Positions 8,648 to 17,044 of a stretch of DNA of 64,000 nt are shown one piece after another. The notes beneath the pieces are model-generated. The model saw only the letters and a list, made by a program, of their open reading frames with translations, did no database searches and was not told where the DNA came from. The stretch's first letter is position 1, and every line of letters begins with the position of its first letter. The translations under genes and the position numbers were made by a program. The stretch is from Acidobacteriota bacterium. Its GTDB lineage: Bacteria; Acidobacteriota; Terriglobia; Terriglobales; Acidobacteriaceae. The DNA lies in NCBI GenBank assembly GCA_023410055.1, contig JAEYQK010000109.1:60617-124616 (forward strand), in the 5' to 3' direction.

Positions 8648-9002
8648 ACCAAGTTTCGTGCGAAGAAGCGTGGACGAGACGTCCATGCAACAGCCGCCGG
8701 GACGGCGGCGCTGGCGAATCGCCGCGACGCGAGTTATCCTCTCAGTTACCTCCCCTACCCCCTCCCCGATATCGTCTGCGTGGCTGTTGATTCGAAAGGG
8801 GTTAATCTACGTCTCTGACTGATCTCAGTGGGCACTGACTGTCTAGCTGTCGGGGCTTGAAGGTTTACCGAAGTACAATCTCCACCTAGTTCAAAGATAG
8901 CAGTTCGACAGGGTGAAACCCGACAAGCTGGGCGAGATTATTTCCCGATTGTCCTGTATGAGTTACCCAGAATCCTGCAATTGCTGGGACTTGACGAATT
9001 CG
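8648..9002. other. Intergenic stretch without recognised content
   Basis: Lies between convergent genes. No open frame with a plausible start and no tRNA-like cloverleaf was found; a few imperfect inverted repeats around 8905-8955 are not distinctive. Confidence 0.5.
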
Positions 9003-9479
9003 TTAGGGGCGGGCGGTTTTCGTGCGGAGGGCATAATTACGCGCGGCGCCGAAATTAGCGACGCTCAGGTGGGCCATCGATAGCCAGCGCTCCAGTTTGT
9101 GATGACCGGTTCGGTGCAGCAGATACGAGACACCAATTGAGGACGCCGTTCCGGCCGCCTCAAGGGCGGCGAACCCGGCGCGGTTGTTCACGACATCATC
9201 GGGGAGAAGCATCTCTTCGCGCCCCCTCCTTTGCATGTTCAAAGTGGACGTATAGTCCAACGTTCGCCCAACAGCGATTCCGGTAAAGAGCAACGCGTTC
9301 TTCCGGTCCCAGAAGCGGTGTGCGGGGACAACTTCCGTGACCGTTGTGGGCTGAACGGTGGGCGCAGCGGGATAGGTGTCTGACGGCTGAGAAACTTCCT
9401 GCGCCAGTGCGTATCCGGAGGTCAATAAAGCCAGTATTAACAGGCACAGAAAAGAGCCTTTTCCCGATCCAGAGTTCAT
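9003..9479 (-). CDS. Small exported or membrane-associated protein of unknown function
   Basis: 158 aa from ATG 9479, which is followed at once by a signal peptide (hydrophobic FLCLLILALLTSGYALAQ). The longer open frame to 9809 runs into the divergent gene and has no start signal. After a Pro/Thr-rich linker there are two hydrophobic helical stretches (ALLFTGIAVGRTLDY; AALEAAGTASSIGVSYLL) and a HRTGHHKLERW segment. No family recognised. Divergent from the cyclase-like gene. Confidence 0.6.
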   Translation of the reverse strand: MNSGSGKGSFLCLLILALLTSGYALAQEVSQPSDTYPAAPTVQPTTVTEVVPAHRFWDRKNALLFTGIAVGRTLDYTSTLNMQRRGREEMLLPDDVVNNRAGFAALEAAGTASSIGVSYLLHRTGHHKLERWLSMAHLSVANFGAARNYALRTKTARP

Positions 9480-9720
9480 GGGTGGAATCTTAGCGTGGCC
9501 AAGCAGGTTCTCCAAGCAGAATACCTGGTTGGGCGCATCTCTGAACTTCCTCGCACAAGATGCTGGGCTTTGGTAACTGCCACAGACTTCATAATGAGCC
9601 TGTGAAACACGAAGGTAATCTTTGGCCGCATTGGGCCGTATGTTACTCTCGGCACGGAACTTAAAACTGATTGAGGTGAGCAATCGGGCTACGCTGGTGT
9701 ACGAACGCCGGTTTTTGTTT

Positions 9721-11934
9721 ATGGCCTTTCCCTTTCTACAGAAACGAATCGACGTGAGCGCTTCAGCTTGGCAGCTGAAACTTGCTTCGTACGATCCTGT
9801 CTTCGCCATCGACGGTATTCAAACCGGCATCGACAACATACGCAGCGACGTCTATCTAAGCCCTCGGTTGAGCGACTCGACACGTGCGCACCTTTCCAAG
9901 TTGATCGCAAGATTTGGCGGAATAGAGGAGTACCTTCTTGAGAAGCCGATCCAGTCGCCCGTACGGGTCAATCAAAGGACCGAGGTCAAGCCCGATGCTC
10001 CGGATTTCGTGGCCGTGCTCGGGGAACTACAGCTTTCTTCACTGAACCGAGCGAAAAGCCACGGGAACATCTCAATTGACCGATTGGCAAGACTGGCCCT
10101 GATCAAGTTTTTACGTTCGGAGATGACGACGCAGTACAACACTGCACTGGAGAGACTCCGTACCAAACTGAAGACCTTCGAAGGACCGCACCAACAGAAC
10201 GCGACTGCGACGATACGCTTGCGCGAGCGAATTGCGAAATTCCAACTTGAGAAGAAATCAATTCTGCGCAAAGTGGGACAGGAGTTGTACCAGACTCTGC
10301 TCGAGCTTGATAAGGGAACAGTGGCATTGATGAGGAGATCGCTCTTCGGAGATGCTGAAGAATCGAGCTATGAACTCCTGCACAATCGATTGCTATTTGC
10401 CGAGAGCCCGCGAGACGATCTGCTCAATGCGGAGCAGTATGTAATTCTTGGGAACTACGAACGTGATCCAGACAGGCTTGGTCCCGTGGTGCAGATGGGG
10501 AGGACCTTCCTGGCCATCACAGGGCTGGCCGATGAAGATGATGAAACCGCGGTAAACGCCTTGCTGAGCGTCCCTGAGAACGCGGACGAGCTACTCGGAG
10601 GAGGTTGTCCCGATGATGCGACTGACAAGGGGAAGCTCCAGCAACAGTTGCTCGGTGTCTGGATAAACATCCTGGAAAAAGAGGGGATCATCAATCACGC
10701 GATTGCTTCGTACGAGGTGCCGGGGTTGCTCGGTGAGTATTCACCAATCAATCCCCAGCAGCTCAAACATGCATTGATTTCGCGTGAAGAGCGGAAGCGG
10801 GTATGCGTCTTTCTTGAGCAGCACGGGCGCATTTCAGAGGACCGATTATACGAAGCAGCACTGCGAGTTGCGGGCTGCAAGGGGTCAGACCGGTCTCGAG
10901 TAGCAGCGCGCTACCTGAGAGATGTGCTGCGCTACTACCGCGACATGCGACGTTTTGACGTCGTCATCTCGGCGCTCGATGGGGTCAACCTGATCGGAAA
11001 CGAGAAGCTGAGAGAACTTTCGGCGATCAACCACACCCTTTACGAGTTTCTGCTCCCGGTCGAGCAGAAGCCTTCGGAGTCGAAGGTTCTGAGTCATATC
11101 GTGCTCAAGGCCGATATTCGCGATTCGAGTGTATTGACTCGTACGTTGTTCGAGCGCGGTCTGAATCCGGCGTCGTATTTCAGTCTGAACTTCTACGAAC
11201 CAGTAAACAAACTGCTGGACAAGTACTGTGCAACGAAGCTGTTTATCGAAGGAGACGCCGTTATTCTCGCGTTGTTCGAGCGCGAGGGTGAACCGCCGTT
11301 TGGGGTGTCGCGTACATGTGTGCTGGCGCGAGAGATGATTGAGATCGTCCGTGGATACAACCAGAAGTCCGAGGAAGCGGGGCTGCCAACGCTAGAGCTA
11401 GGAATCGGAATCTGCTACCAGGATTCAGCTCCGATGTACCTGATGGATGGGACTTCCCAGATCATGATCTCTCCGGCGCTGAACGAGAGTGACCGTTTGT
11501 CATCTTGCAGTCGCAGCGCTCGCAAGTTGTTTGCGGGAGTGGATAGCCTGTTCAACGTATTTTGCTTTCAGACGATCGACGACGCTGACACGGCAGGGCA
11601 ACCGGAAGAATTCCTGATGCGATTCAACATAGGCGGGATCAACCTGCAAGAGGCGGCCTTCCACAAGCTCGCCCAGGAAATTTCGTTGCAGGCTTTTGAT
11701 GCTCCGCTGCCCGCACTGTGGGACGAGAATACAGTGCGGCTCTATAGCGGAGTCGTGCCGGTCGGTACAGGCATGTTCCACAACTTGGTTGTCCGCGAGT
11801 CAAAGATTGCTCATGTCGACGCACGGGATTTCCATTTGAAGCACTGGACGGATCGGCACTATTACGAGGTCTGCACGAACGAAGAGATCTACGATTATCT
11901 TGCAACCAATGAGAAGGCGGTTGCGGCGGAGTAG
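9721..11934 (+). CDS. Large protein with C-terminal class III nucleotidyl-cyclase-like domain
   Basis: 737 aa from ATG 9721. The start is uncertain: the frame is open to 9622 and no clear Shine-Dalgarno is seen. Residues 1-455 are unrecognised, helical and partly coiled-coil-like (about 120-230). Residues 458-600 resemble an adenylate/guanylate cyclase homology domain. ADIRD at 464-468 and EGDAV at 510-514 give the two metal-binding Asp positions (D465, D512), GIGICYQD fits the GIGI strand, and ALNESDRL (586-593) keeps the Asn-x3-Arg transition-state pair (N588, R592). The domain could therefore be active, though it is divergent. No transmembrane segment or receiver domain seen. Function in signalling is an inference. 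Confidence 0.65.
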   Translation: MAFPFLQKRIDVSASAWQLKLASYDPVFAIDGIQTGIDNIRSDVYLSPRLSDSTRAHLSKLIARFGGIEEYLLEKPIQSPVRVNQRTEVKPDAPDFVAVLGELQLSSLNRAKSHGNISIDRLARLALIKFLRSEMTTQYNTALERLRTKLKTFEGPHQQNATATIRLRERIAKFQLEKKSILRKVGQELYQTLLELDKGTVALMRRSLFGDAEESSYELLHNRLLFAESPRDDLLNAEQYVILGNYERDPDRLGPVVQMGRTFLAITGLADEDDETAVNALLSVPENADELLGGGCPDDATDKGKLQQQLLGVWINILEKEGIINHAIASYEVPGLLGEYSPINPQQLKHALISREERKRVCVFLEQHGRISEDRLYEAALRVAGCKGSDRSRVAARYLRDVLRYYRDMRRFDVVISALDGVNLIGNEKLRELSAINHTLYEFLLPVEQKPSESKVLSHIVLKADIRDSSVLTRTLFERGLNPASYFSLNFYEPVNKLLDKYCATKLFIEGDAVILALFEREGEPPFGVSRTCVLAREMIEIVRGYNQKSEEAGLPTLELGIGICYQDSAPMYLMDGTSQIMISPALNESDRLSSCSRSARKLFAGVDSLFNVFCFQTIDDADTAGQPEEFLMRFNIGGINLQEAAFHKLAQEISLQAFDAPLPALWDENTVRLYSGVVPVGTGMFHNLVVRESKIAHVDARDFHLKHWTDRHYYEVCTNEEIYDYLATNEKAVAAE

Positions 11935-11943
11935 GTCTTGTCG

Positions 11944-13839
11944 CTAGAAACGCGTTCTTGAGACAAACGGAATTTGCACGATTGCCTCAACGTCAACTGC
12001 CGCACCATTCTTGCTTCCCGGGCGGAACCGCCACTTCTTTAGCGCACTACAGGCATTCTCATCAAGTCGGCCGTCAACTCCTCGCAGGACACGAACATCT
12101 TCGACGTTACCGTTAGCGCGAATAATGGCATAAAGAATGACAGTGCCCTCAACTCGTTCGCGCATCAGTTCGGAGGGATAAGCGGGATCGACCTTTCGGG
12201 TCGCCACCGGAGTAGTGATGTTTCCACCCTGCGGATCTACCTTGAGTTCCGCAAAACGAATGATCCAGCTCCCGCCATGCGAAGTCAGGTTCGGCATGTT
12301 GAGGATCATCGAATAGAACTTCTTAGAGCCGAACACTTCTCGCTCCAAGGCTGAGGATGGACTCTCGGGTCGTGGCGAATTACGCGTTTCGCGAGCGATA
12401 TCCGCAAGCTTGGGGCGCGAGAGTGAAGCCAGGTTAGTTGTATTGGCCGATGTTCTGTCGCTTGGCTTCAACTCGCCTGATACCACAATCGAATCGTGCG
12501 GAGGAGTTGTCGGGCCACGCTCGACGTAAACGCCTGCGGGACCGTTTGCGCCACGTTCGCCCTGGTTTGACGCGCCGCTGCCGCCCAGACCGGTCTTGGA
12601 GCCGCCGCCCTTTACCTCGGGTGTACCTGACGCTCCAGGCTTGCCCTCGGGTCCGGCGGCAAACGTGCCTGAGCGGTTGCCTGGAGGAGCGGGGATCGGA
12701 CCACTGACTACAGTCGGATTTATGCTCAGGGCGATGAATCGATCTGAGCCGTTAGCTCCGCCACCAGATCCCCTGGCTAGCGCCGCTCCCGACGGCGGTG
12801 GAGGAACAACGGTCGCGTTTACGGATGACATGGCGTTAGCAAGGCCCGAAGAAGCAGGTGCCCCATGCACGAGGCTGCCTCGGGCGCGCTGTTCGGGGAC
12901 CGGAAGCGCCGGCGCGGGTGGTACGACAGCGACGCTGCCGATGTTTAGGTCTCCGGCACTCAAAGGACTCCGAGGCGGGGTCACAGGGGGTTCGACAGCC
13001 GAAGCGAGTGGCAGGTTGGGAGTATTGACGCTCAAGCCGTCAGTAACAGGCGACGGGGGCACAACAGTACGTGCGATGACGTCCAGTGGGGTATGGAGCT
13101 TGGCCGTGCCTGGATTTGGTGCGGGTGGTACGACTGAAGCGTTTTGGTTCGGGATAGAAACAAGAGTGCGAGAGATCGTTGGCTGTGGCGGCACAACCTG
13201 AGGGGTGGGCACATTCAAGCCTGAATGAAGGGCCATTGCATGCGGGACGGCTGGAGCCGGATTCCATGCGACCATGTTGGGCACTCTTATGTCGACCGGA
13301 AGGCGAACTTGAGGCGGAGAGACGATGGTCTGGGTGCGGCTCTCTGAGTTAGGCCTGCGAGAAACGATCTTCTGCTTCGCGTATACCGGTTCGCCTTTTT
13401 TCGATAGCTTAGCAGGCGTGGGCTCGTCGGCCGCCTTGATGGGTGGCAGGTACTCCGAAACTCGATAATAGGTGATGGTGGAGTGTTCGAAGGGATCTTT
13501 CAAAGTTATGGGCTGAGTACGAAAGAGCACGGATTGTGAAATGCCCAGCATCGCCAGCACAACAAAGATGTGGCAGAGGCCAGATTCCCAGAAGGGCCGG
13601 ACGGGGAGTCGACGGTTGACGAATACATCAGGCCAGAATTCTCCCGGCGAGGAAGTCAGTTCCAGTTTGGGCTGACGACGAAAGAAAAGGAAGCAATCAC
13701 ACAGATTAGTAAGGAAGACTTGATGCCAGGGGGTGATCTCAAGCAGAATGTGCGGTTCGACGCACGGTCGCGGTCCGTCGGGGGATCGGGTGATCTGCGA
13801 CTCGGGTTGAAACGGCTGACCCTGGAAAAGGCTCTGCAT
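11944..13839 (-). CDS. TonB-family energy-transducer-like protein with long Pro-rich linker
   Basis: 631 aa. One membrane segment near residues 86-106 (HIFVVLAMLGISQSVLF) follows an unusually long N-terminal cytoplasmic part; the true start may be later. A roughly 350-residue periplasmic linker rich in Pro, Val, Ala, Ser and Gly follows, with repeats such as VVPP and TVVPP. The C terminus (about 550-631) is a TonB C-terminal domain: RKVDPAYPSELM, EGTVILYAII, VLRGVDGRLDENA and ALKKWRFRP. Such proteins normally link inner-membrane proton-motive force to outer-membrane transporters; no ExbB/ExbD genes are in the window. Convergent with the cyclase-like gene (stops 9 bp apart). Confidence 0.82.
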   Translation of the reverse strand: MQSLFQGQPFQPESQITRSPDGPRPCVEPHILLEITPWHQVFLTNLCDCFLFFRRQPKLELTSSPGEFWPDVFVNRRLPVRPFWESGLCHIFVVLAMLGISQSVLFRTQPITLKDPFEHSTITYYRVSEYLPPIKAADEPTPAKLSKKGEPVYAKQKIVSRRPNSESRTQTIVSPPQVRLPVDIRVPNMVAWNPAPAVPHAMALHSGLNVPTPQVVPPQPTISRTLVSIPNQNASVVPPAPNPGTAKLHTPLDVIARTVVPPSPVTDGLSVNTPNLPLASAVEPPVTPPRSPLSAGDLNIGSVAVVPPAPALPVPEQRARGSLVHGAPASSGLANAMSSVNATVVPPPPSGAALARGSGGGANGSDRFIALSINPTVVSGPIPAPPGNRSGTFAAGPEGKPGASGTPEVKGGGSKTGLGGSGASNQGERGANGPAGVYVERGPTTPPHDSIVVSGELKPSDRTSANTTNLASLSRPKLADIARETRNSPRPESPSSALEREVFGSKKFYSMILNMPNLTSHGGSWIIRFAELKVDPQGGNITTPVATRKVDPAYPSELMRERVEGTVILYAIIRANGNVEDVRVLRGVDGRLDENACSALKKWRFRPGSKNGAAVDVEAIVQIPFVSRTRF

Positions 13840-14010
13840 GCGAGGCCTGAGATGGTTCTTGGGATGCCATTATAGTCCTCATGAGTGCGGGAGCGAAGCA
13901 GGCCGTTCCAGACTAACAATTGGGACATCGTCCTTCGAGTGAGTCCTTTCTCTGTTGTGTTCCCCAAAGACGTGGTCTAATCGTGGAGAGACAATCCGTT
14001 CGGAGCTGCC

Positions 14011-14502
14011 ATGAATCGACTTTCCTTACTACTGCTGATCCTGCTCTTCATGACGGTGAACCTGGCAGGACAAGCCGCGCCACAAGTCCCGGCGGCGAAT
14101 CCGGAAGACTTCTCCGGCATGTATTCTTTCGTTCGAGAAGGTGAGTTCCTCCAGATTACGGTTGAAGATAAGGGTAACGTCACGGGATTCATTTCGCGAT
14201 ATGGCGATCTGGATAGCGATCGCGGAGTCTTTCTTGACCAGTTTTTCAAGAAGGCCTCGACGGATGGGACCAAATTGGAGTTTACGACCGAGCAGAAGCA
14301 TGGAGTCTGGTTCGAGTTCAGCGGCACGGTCGGCCGCGGCGAAGGTAAAACTCTGGCGGACGAGGGGTTCTGGGTAGTCAAAGGTAAGCTGACAAGATAT
14401 GCGACCGATGCGCACAATAAGGTTTCCGCGCAATCGCGTGAAGTAGTGATGAAGTCCTTCCCGCAGGATGCGGCACTAGGCTCGTCGCAGCCGAGGGATT
14501 AA
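14011..14502 (+). CDS. Small exported protein of unknown function
   Basis: 163 aa with a clear signal peptide (residues 1-22, hydrophobic LLLLILLFMTV) and GGAG about 5 nt before the ATG. The mature part begins with a Pro/Ala-rich linker, then a compact beta-rich domain (EDFSGMYSFVREGEFLQITVE, FSGTVGRGEGKT). It could be a lipocalin-like or other small beta-barrel binding domain, but no family is recognised. Convergent with the SRPBCC gene. Confidence 0.7.
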   Translation: MNRLSLLLLILLFMTVNLAGQAAPQVPAANPEDFSGMYSFVREGEFLQITVEDKGNVTGFISRYGDLDSDRGVFLDQFFKKASTDGTKLEFTTEQKHGVWFEFSGTVGRGEGKTLADEGFWVVKGKLTRYATDAHNKVSAQSREVVMKSFPQDAALGSSQPRD

Positions 14503-14512
14503 GCCGATTCGG

Positions 14513-15061
14513 CTATGTGGTACCGGTCCTCATGGTTTCCTGACCTTTGCCTTCGAGAGCCGCTTTGAAGTCGCGGAGCACCTGCTCCAGGTGGCTCTGA
14601 ATGCGCTCGCGAAGAGAGCCGACACGTAAAAGTGCGAGGGGCGGAACGTAGTTCATCGTCACGCTGACTAGCGTATCGTTCTGGAGTGGGGAGAAGCTGA
14701 TGCGGCCACTATGCTTTGGCCCGTTCAAGGATTTCCATCCGATGGCCTGATTTGGAATGAACTGCTCAGTTTCGGCGTCCCACTCGATTCGTTTTCCAGC
14801 GACATTGACGATCCAGTGCGACCGGTTCCCGCTGGTCGAGACGGATTCGATCAATGCTGTGGAGCGGGCCAGTTGCTCCAGATCGGACCACGCTTTGAAC
14901 ACGTCTTCGACTGGACGGCCAATCTGAACCGTCTTGTCCAGACGAATGACCCGTGAGCCACGAGAAGTGGCGTAGTGCGTGATGGTCCATGTGGCGAGGG
15001 CTGCACCAACGCCGACCGCAGCTCCGGTCGCAAAGCCATTCCAGTATTTCCTTCGTGTCAT
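14513..15061 (-). CDS. Membrane-anchored SRPBCC (START-like) domain protein
   Basis: 182 aa from ATG 15061 (GAGGAG box upstream). A short N-terminal hydrophobic helix with glycines (ATGAAVGVGAALATWTITHY) probably anchors it. The rest has the SRPBCC pattern of polyketide-cyclase/dehydrase-like proteins: KTVQIGRPVEDVFKAWSD, then RIEWDAETEQFIPNQAIGWKS, then GRISFSPLQ and a long C-terminal helix (LREQ-type, RIQSHLEQVLRDFKAALEG). Such domains bind lipids or hydrophobic ligands; the ligand is unknown. Divergent from the membrane protein at 15171. Confidence 0.78.
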   Translation of the reverse strand: MTRRKYWNGFATGAAVGVGAALATWTITHYATSRGSRVIRLDKTVQIGRPVEDVFKAWSDLEQLARSTALIESVSTSGNRSHWIVNVAGKRIEWDAETEQFIPNQAIGWKSLNGPKHSGRISFSPLQNDTLVSVTMNYVPPLALLRVGSLRERIQSHLEQVLRDFKAALEGKGQETMRTGTT

Positions 15062-15170
15062 CGTTGTGCTCCTCGTGGTGAACTGCGGGTATGTGGCTAC
15101 GTTTCCTTTGAGCAGCAAGCGTTTCCGCAGGTTGCCATCGCGAGCAGCGAATGCAACATGAGGGTGTGGC

Positions 15171-15740
15171 ATGCCATCTCTAATGGCTGGTGCAAGCTTG
15201 AACAGACAATCACGATCGAGAAGTATGGTTAAGGGAGCGATTGCTGGGGCGGCCGGAGGGCTACTTGGTGCGGCCGCTATGAGCGGCTTTGCGACCGCGA
15301 GGGCGCGTGTGTTTGGCGATGGCCGTCTTTCTCGTTCAAAGCTAACCCACCTCGAAGCAAGTCGCTACGTGAGCGGAAGCGACTTGGAACTCGATTCGAT
15401 CGCGCTAGCGGCGGACCGCATTGATCGCGCCACAGGGCGGAAGATGTCACCAGGGCAGAAGAGTATTGCGGCGGCGGGCGTTCACTTTGGACTCGGCGCG
15501 CTACTCGGAGCCGTATACGGTGTCATTGCTGAGAGTAGCGATGTCATTACACGCCTGCACGGGATGGGATTTGCCGTTGCGGAGGGCGGAGGCGGCAATC
15601 TTGTATGGACCGCAGCGACCGGAACAACACGACAATACTCTGCGGCGGACCATGCCGAGTCGGTTGCGGATCATGCTGTCTACGGCGCTGTGCTTGAGAC
15701 TGTGCGCGGGCTGATTCGAGGCCGATCGAATGCCGGCTGA
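15171..15740 (+). CDS. Small membrane protein, DUF1440/YagU-like
   Basis: 189 aa if ATG 15171 is used (GAGGGTG upstream); ATG 15225 (MVKGAIAGAAGG...) is an equally good start and places the first glycine-rich membrane helix at the N terminus. Further hydrophobic helices are at AGVHFGLGALLGAVYGVIAE and near the C terminus. The GxxYGxxAE and late His-containing (DHAVYGAVLE) pattern recalls the DUF1440 inner-membrane family; this is a resemblance only. It overlaps the following DUF72 gene by 11 bp, so the two are co-transcribed. Confidence 0.6.
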   Translation: MPSLMAGASLNRQSRSRSMVKGAIAGAAGGLLGAAAMSGFATARARVFGDGRLSRSKLTHLEASRYVSGSDLELDSIALAADRIDRATGRKMSPGQKSIAAAGVHFGLGALLGAVYGVIAESSDVITRLHGMGFAVAEGGGGNLVWTAATGTTRQYSAADHAESVADHAVYGAVLETVRGLIRGRSNAG

Positions 15741-16479
15741 GGTCAGAATCGGTACTTCGGGCTGGCATTATGCACATTGGCGCGGACCGTTTTATCCGAA
15801 CCGGTGTGCGAGCGCGAAGATGCTCGAGTTCTACTTCGAGCGGCTGGATACGGTAGAGATCAATAATAGTTTCTATAGGCTTCCTTCGGCAGAGACGTTC
15901 AGGTGCTGGCGCGAGAGTACGCCAAAGGACTTCTGCTTCGCTGTGAAGGCGAGCCGATTCATTACTCATAACAAGAAGCTCAAGGATCCCGAGAACGCGC
16001 TCGACAAGTTCTTTCCGCCCGCGACTGAACTGAAGGAGAAGTTGGGGCCGATCCTGTTTCAACTGCCTCCGAAGTGGCGGGTGAACGTTGAGCGGTTGGA
16101 GGAGTTTTTGTCTGTTCTGCCGAAAGGCAAACGTTGGCGTTATGCGTTTGAGTTTCGTGAACCAAGTTGGTTGAACGACGAAACGTATGCGGTACTGCGA
16201 AGGCATAATGCAGCGTTTTGTATCTACGAACTGGCTGGATTTCGGACAAAGGATGCCGTGACTGCAGACTGGGTTTACGTCCGTTTGCATGGGCCTGGCG
16301 GAAAATATCAGGGGAGCTATGATTCGAGCAAGTTGGCGGAATGGGCCGAACGAATCACCAACTGGCAGCGGCACTTGCGTTCAGTTTACGTGTACTTCGA
16401 CAACGATCAGGCAGGTTACGCGGTGCGAAATGCGCTTGAGCTGAAGACGATGGTACGGCAAGAGCGCGTGGCTGCGTAG
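15730..16479 (+). CDS. DUF72 family protein
   Basis: 249 aa, TIM-barrel-like DUF72 family of unknown function. Typical signatures: RIGTSGWHYAHWRGPFYP at the start, VEINNSFYRLPSAETFRCW, FCFAVKASRFITHNKKL, LGPILFQLPPKW, YAFEFREPSW, VYVRLHGPGGKYQGSY and YVYFDNDQAGYAV. The conserved residues cluster as in an enzyme active site (nuclease or sugar-phosphate roles have been proposed for relatives), but the reaction is not established. Translationally linked with the membrane protein upstream. Confidence 0.92.
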   Translation: MPAEVRIGTSGWHYAHWRGPFYPNRCASAKMLEFYFERLDTVEINNSFYRLPSAETFRCWRESTPKDFCFAVKASRFITHNKKLKDPENALDKFFPPATELKEKLGPILFQLPPKWRVNVERLEEFLSVLPKGKRWRYAFEFREPSWLNDETYAVLRRHNAAFCIYELAGFRTKDAVTADWVYVRLHGPGGKYQGSYDSSKLAEWAERITNWQRHLRSVYVYFDNDQAGYAVRNALELKTMVRQERVAA

Positions 16480-16483
16480 TTCG

Positions 16484-16900
16484 CTATTCCTTTGGAGTCT
16501 TTGCCCCCAGCAATACTGGATATTCGGCTACGCAGTTCGTTGCGGGATCCCATGTCATGATCAGCGAGTCGGTGCCGTGGGTGATCTCGAACTCCAATGG
16601 ATCGCGTACTTGTTCCGGCATCTTGGCGAAGCGGGCGCGACCCTCGGCGTTGGTGCCTATCTCCAGCGAAAGCTTGCGTTTTCCCAGAAAGCCGTAGCGA
16701 ACGACGGTCTTTATCTTTGCGTCGTAGATCGGCTTGCCCAGCATGTCGGTGACCTTGAAGTCTACGCGGCATGAGCCGAGATCGGCGCTGATTTGAGTCG
16801 GTGCTTGTGGCGCATTCTTTGGGGGTTGCTGCTGGGTGAATGCTGCGGCGGTGAGCAAGAGTAGGAATCCGATGCCGAGGATATGGAAGTTCTTCATCAT
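16484..16900 (-). CDS. Small exported protein, transthyretin-like fold likely
   Basis: 138 aa, MM start with GGAG upstream, signal peptide to about residue 22 (LLLLTAAAFTQQQ). The mature part starts with a Gln/Pro-rich linker, then CRVDFKVTDMLGKPIYDAKI...GTNAEGRARFAKMP, a pattern like carboxypeptidase-regulatory/TTR-like repeats. No catalytic motif. Convergent with the DUF72 gene (stops 4 bp apart). Confidence 0.68.
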   Translation of the reverse strand: MMKNFHILGIGFLLLLTAAAFTQQQPPKNAPQAPTQISADLGSCRVDFKVTDMLGKPIYDAKIKTVVRYGFLGKRKLSLEIGTNAEGRARFAKMPEQVRDPLEFEITHGTDSLIMTWDPATNCVAEYPVLLGAKTPKE

Positions 16901-17044
16901 TCACTCCAACTAGATTGTAGCCACGCAGAGGGCGCAGAGGAAGCAGATACGCAAGTTCTGCGGCATCAGAATGTTAAAATCAGAGATTAACTACTTCACT
17001 CATGCTGGCATTTGTGTGACTGCTTGAGTGGCTGCGAGTTCCCC

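Noticed and set aside
8640..9002. Possible riboswitch or small RNA in the gap after pfkA
   Set aside because: Inverted repeats there are short and imperfect and match no class I can name.
16915..16960. GC-rich phrase before alaS (CCACGCAGAGGGCGCAGAGG) as a regulatory T-box
   Set aside because: It resembles a common dispersed phrase; there is no T-box TGGNACCGCG motif or antiterminator structure.
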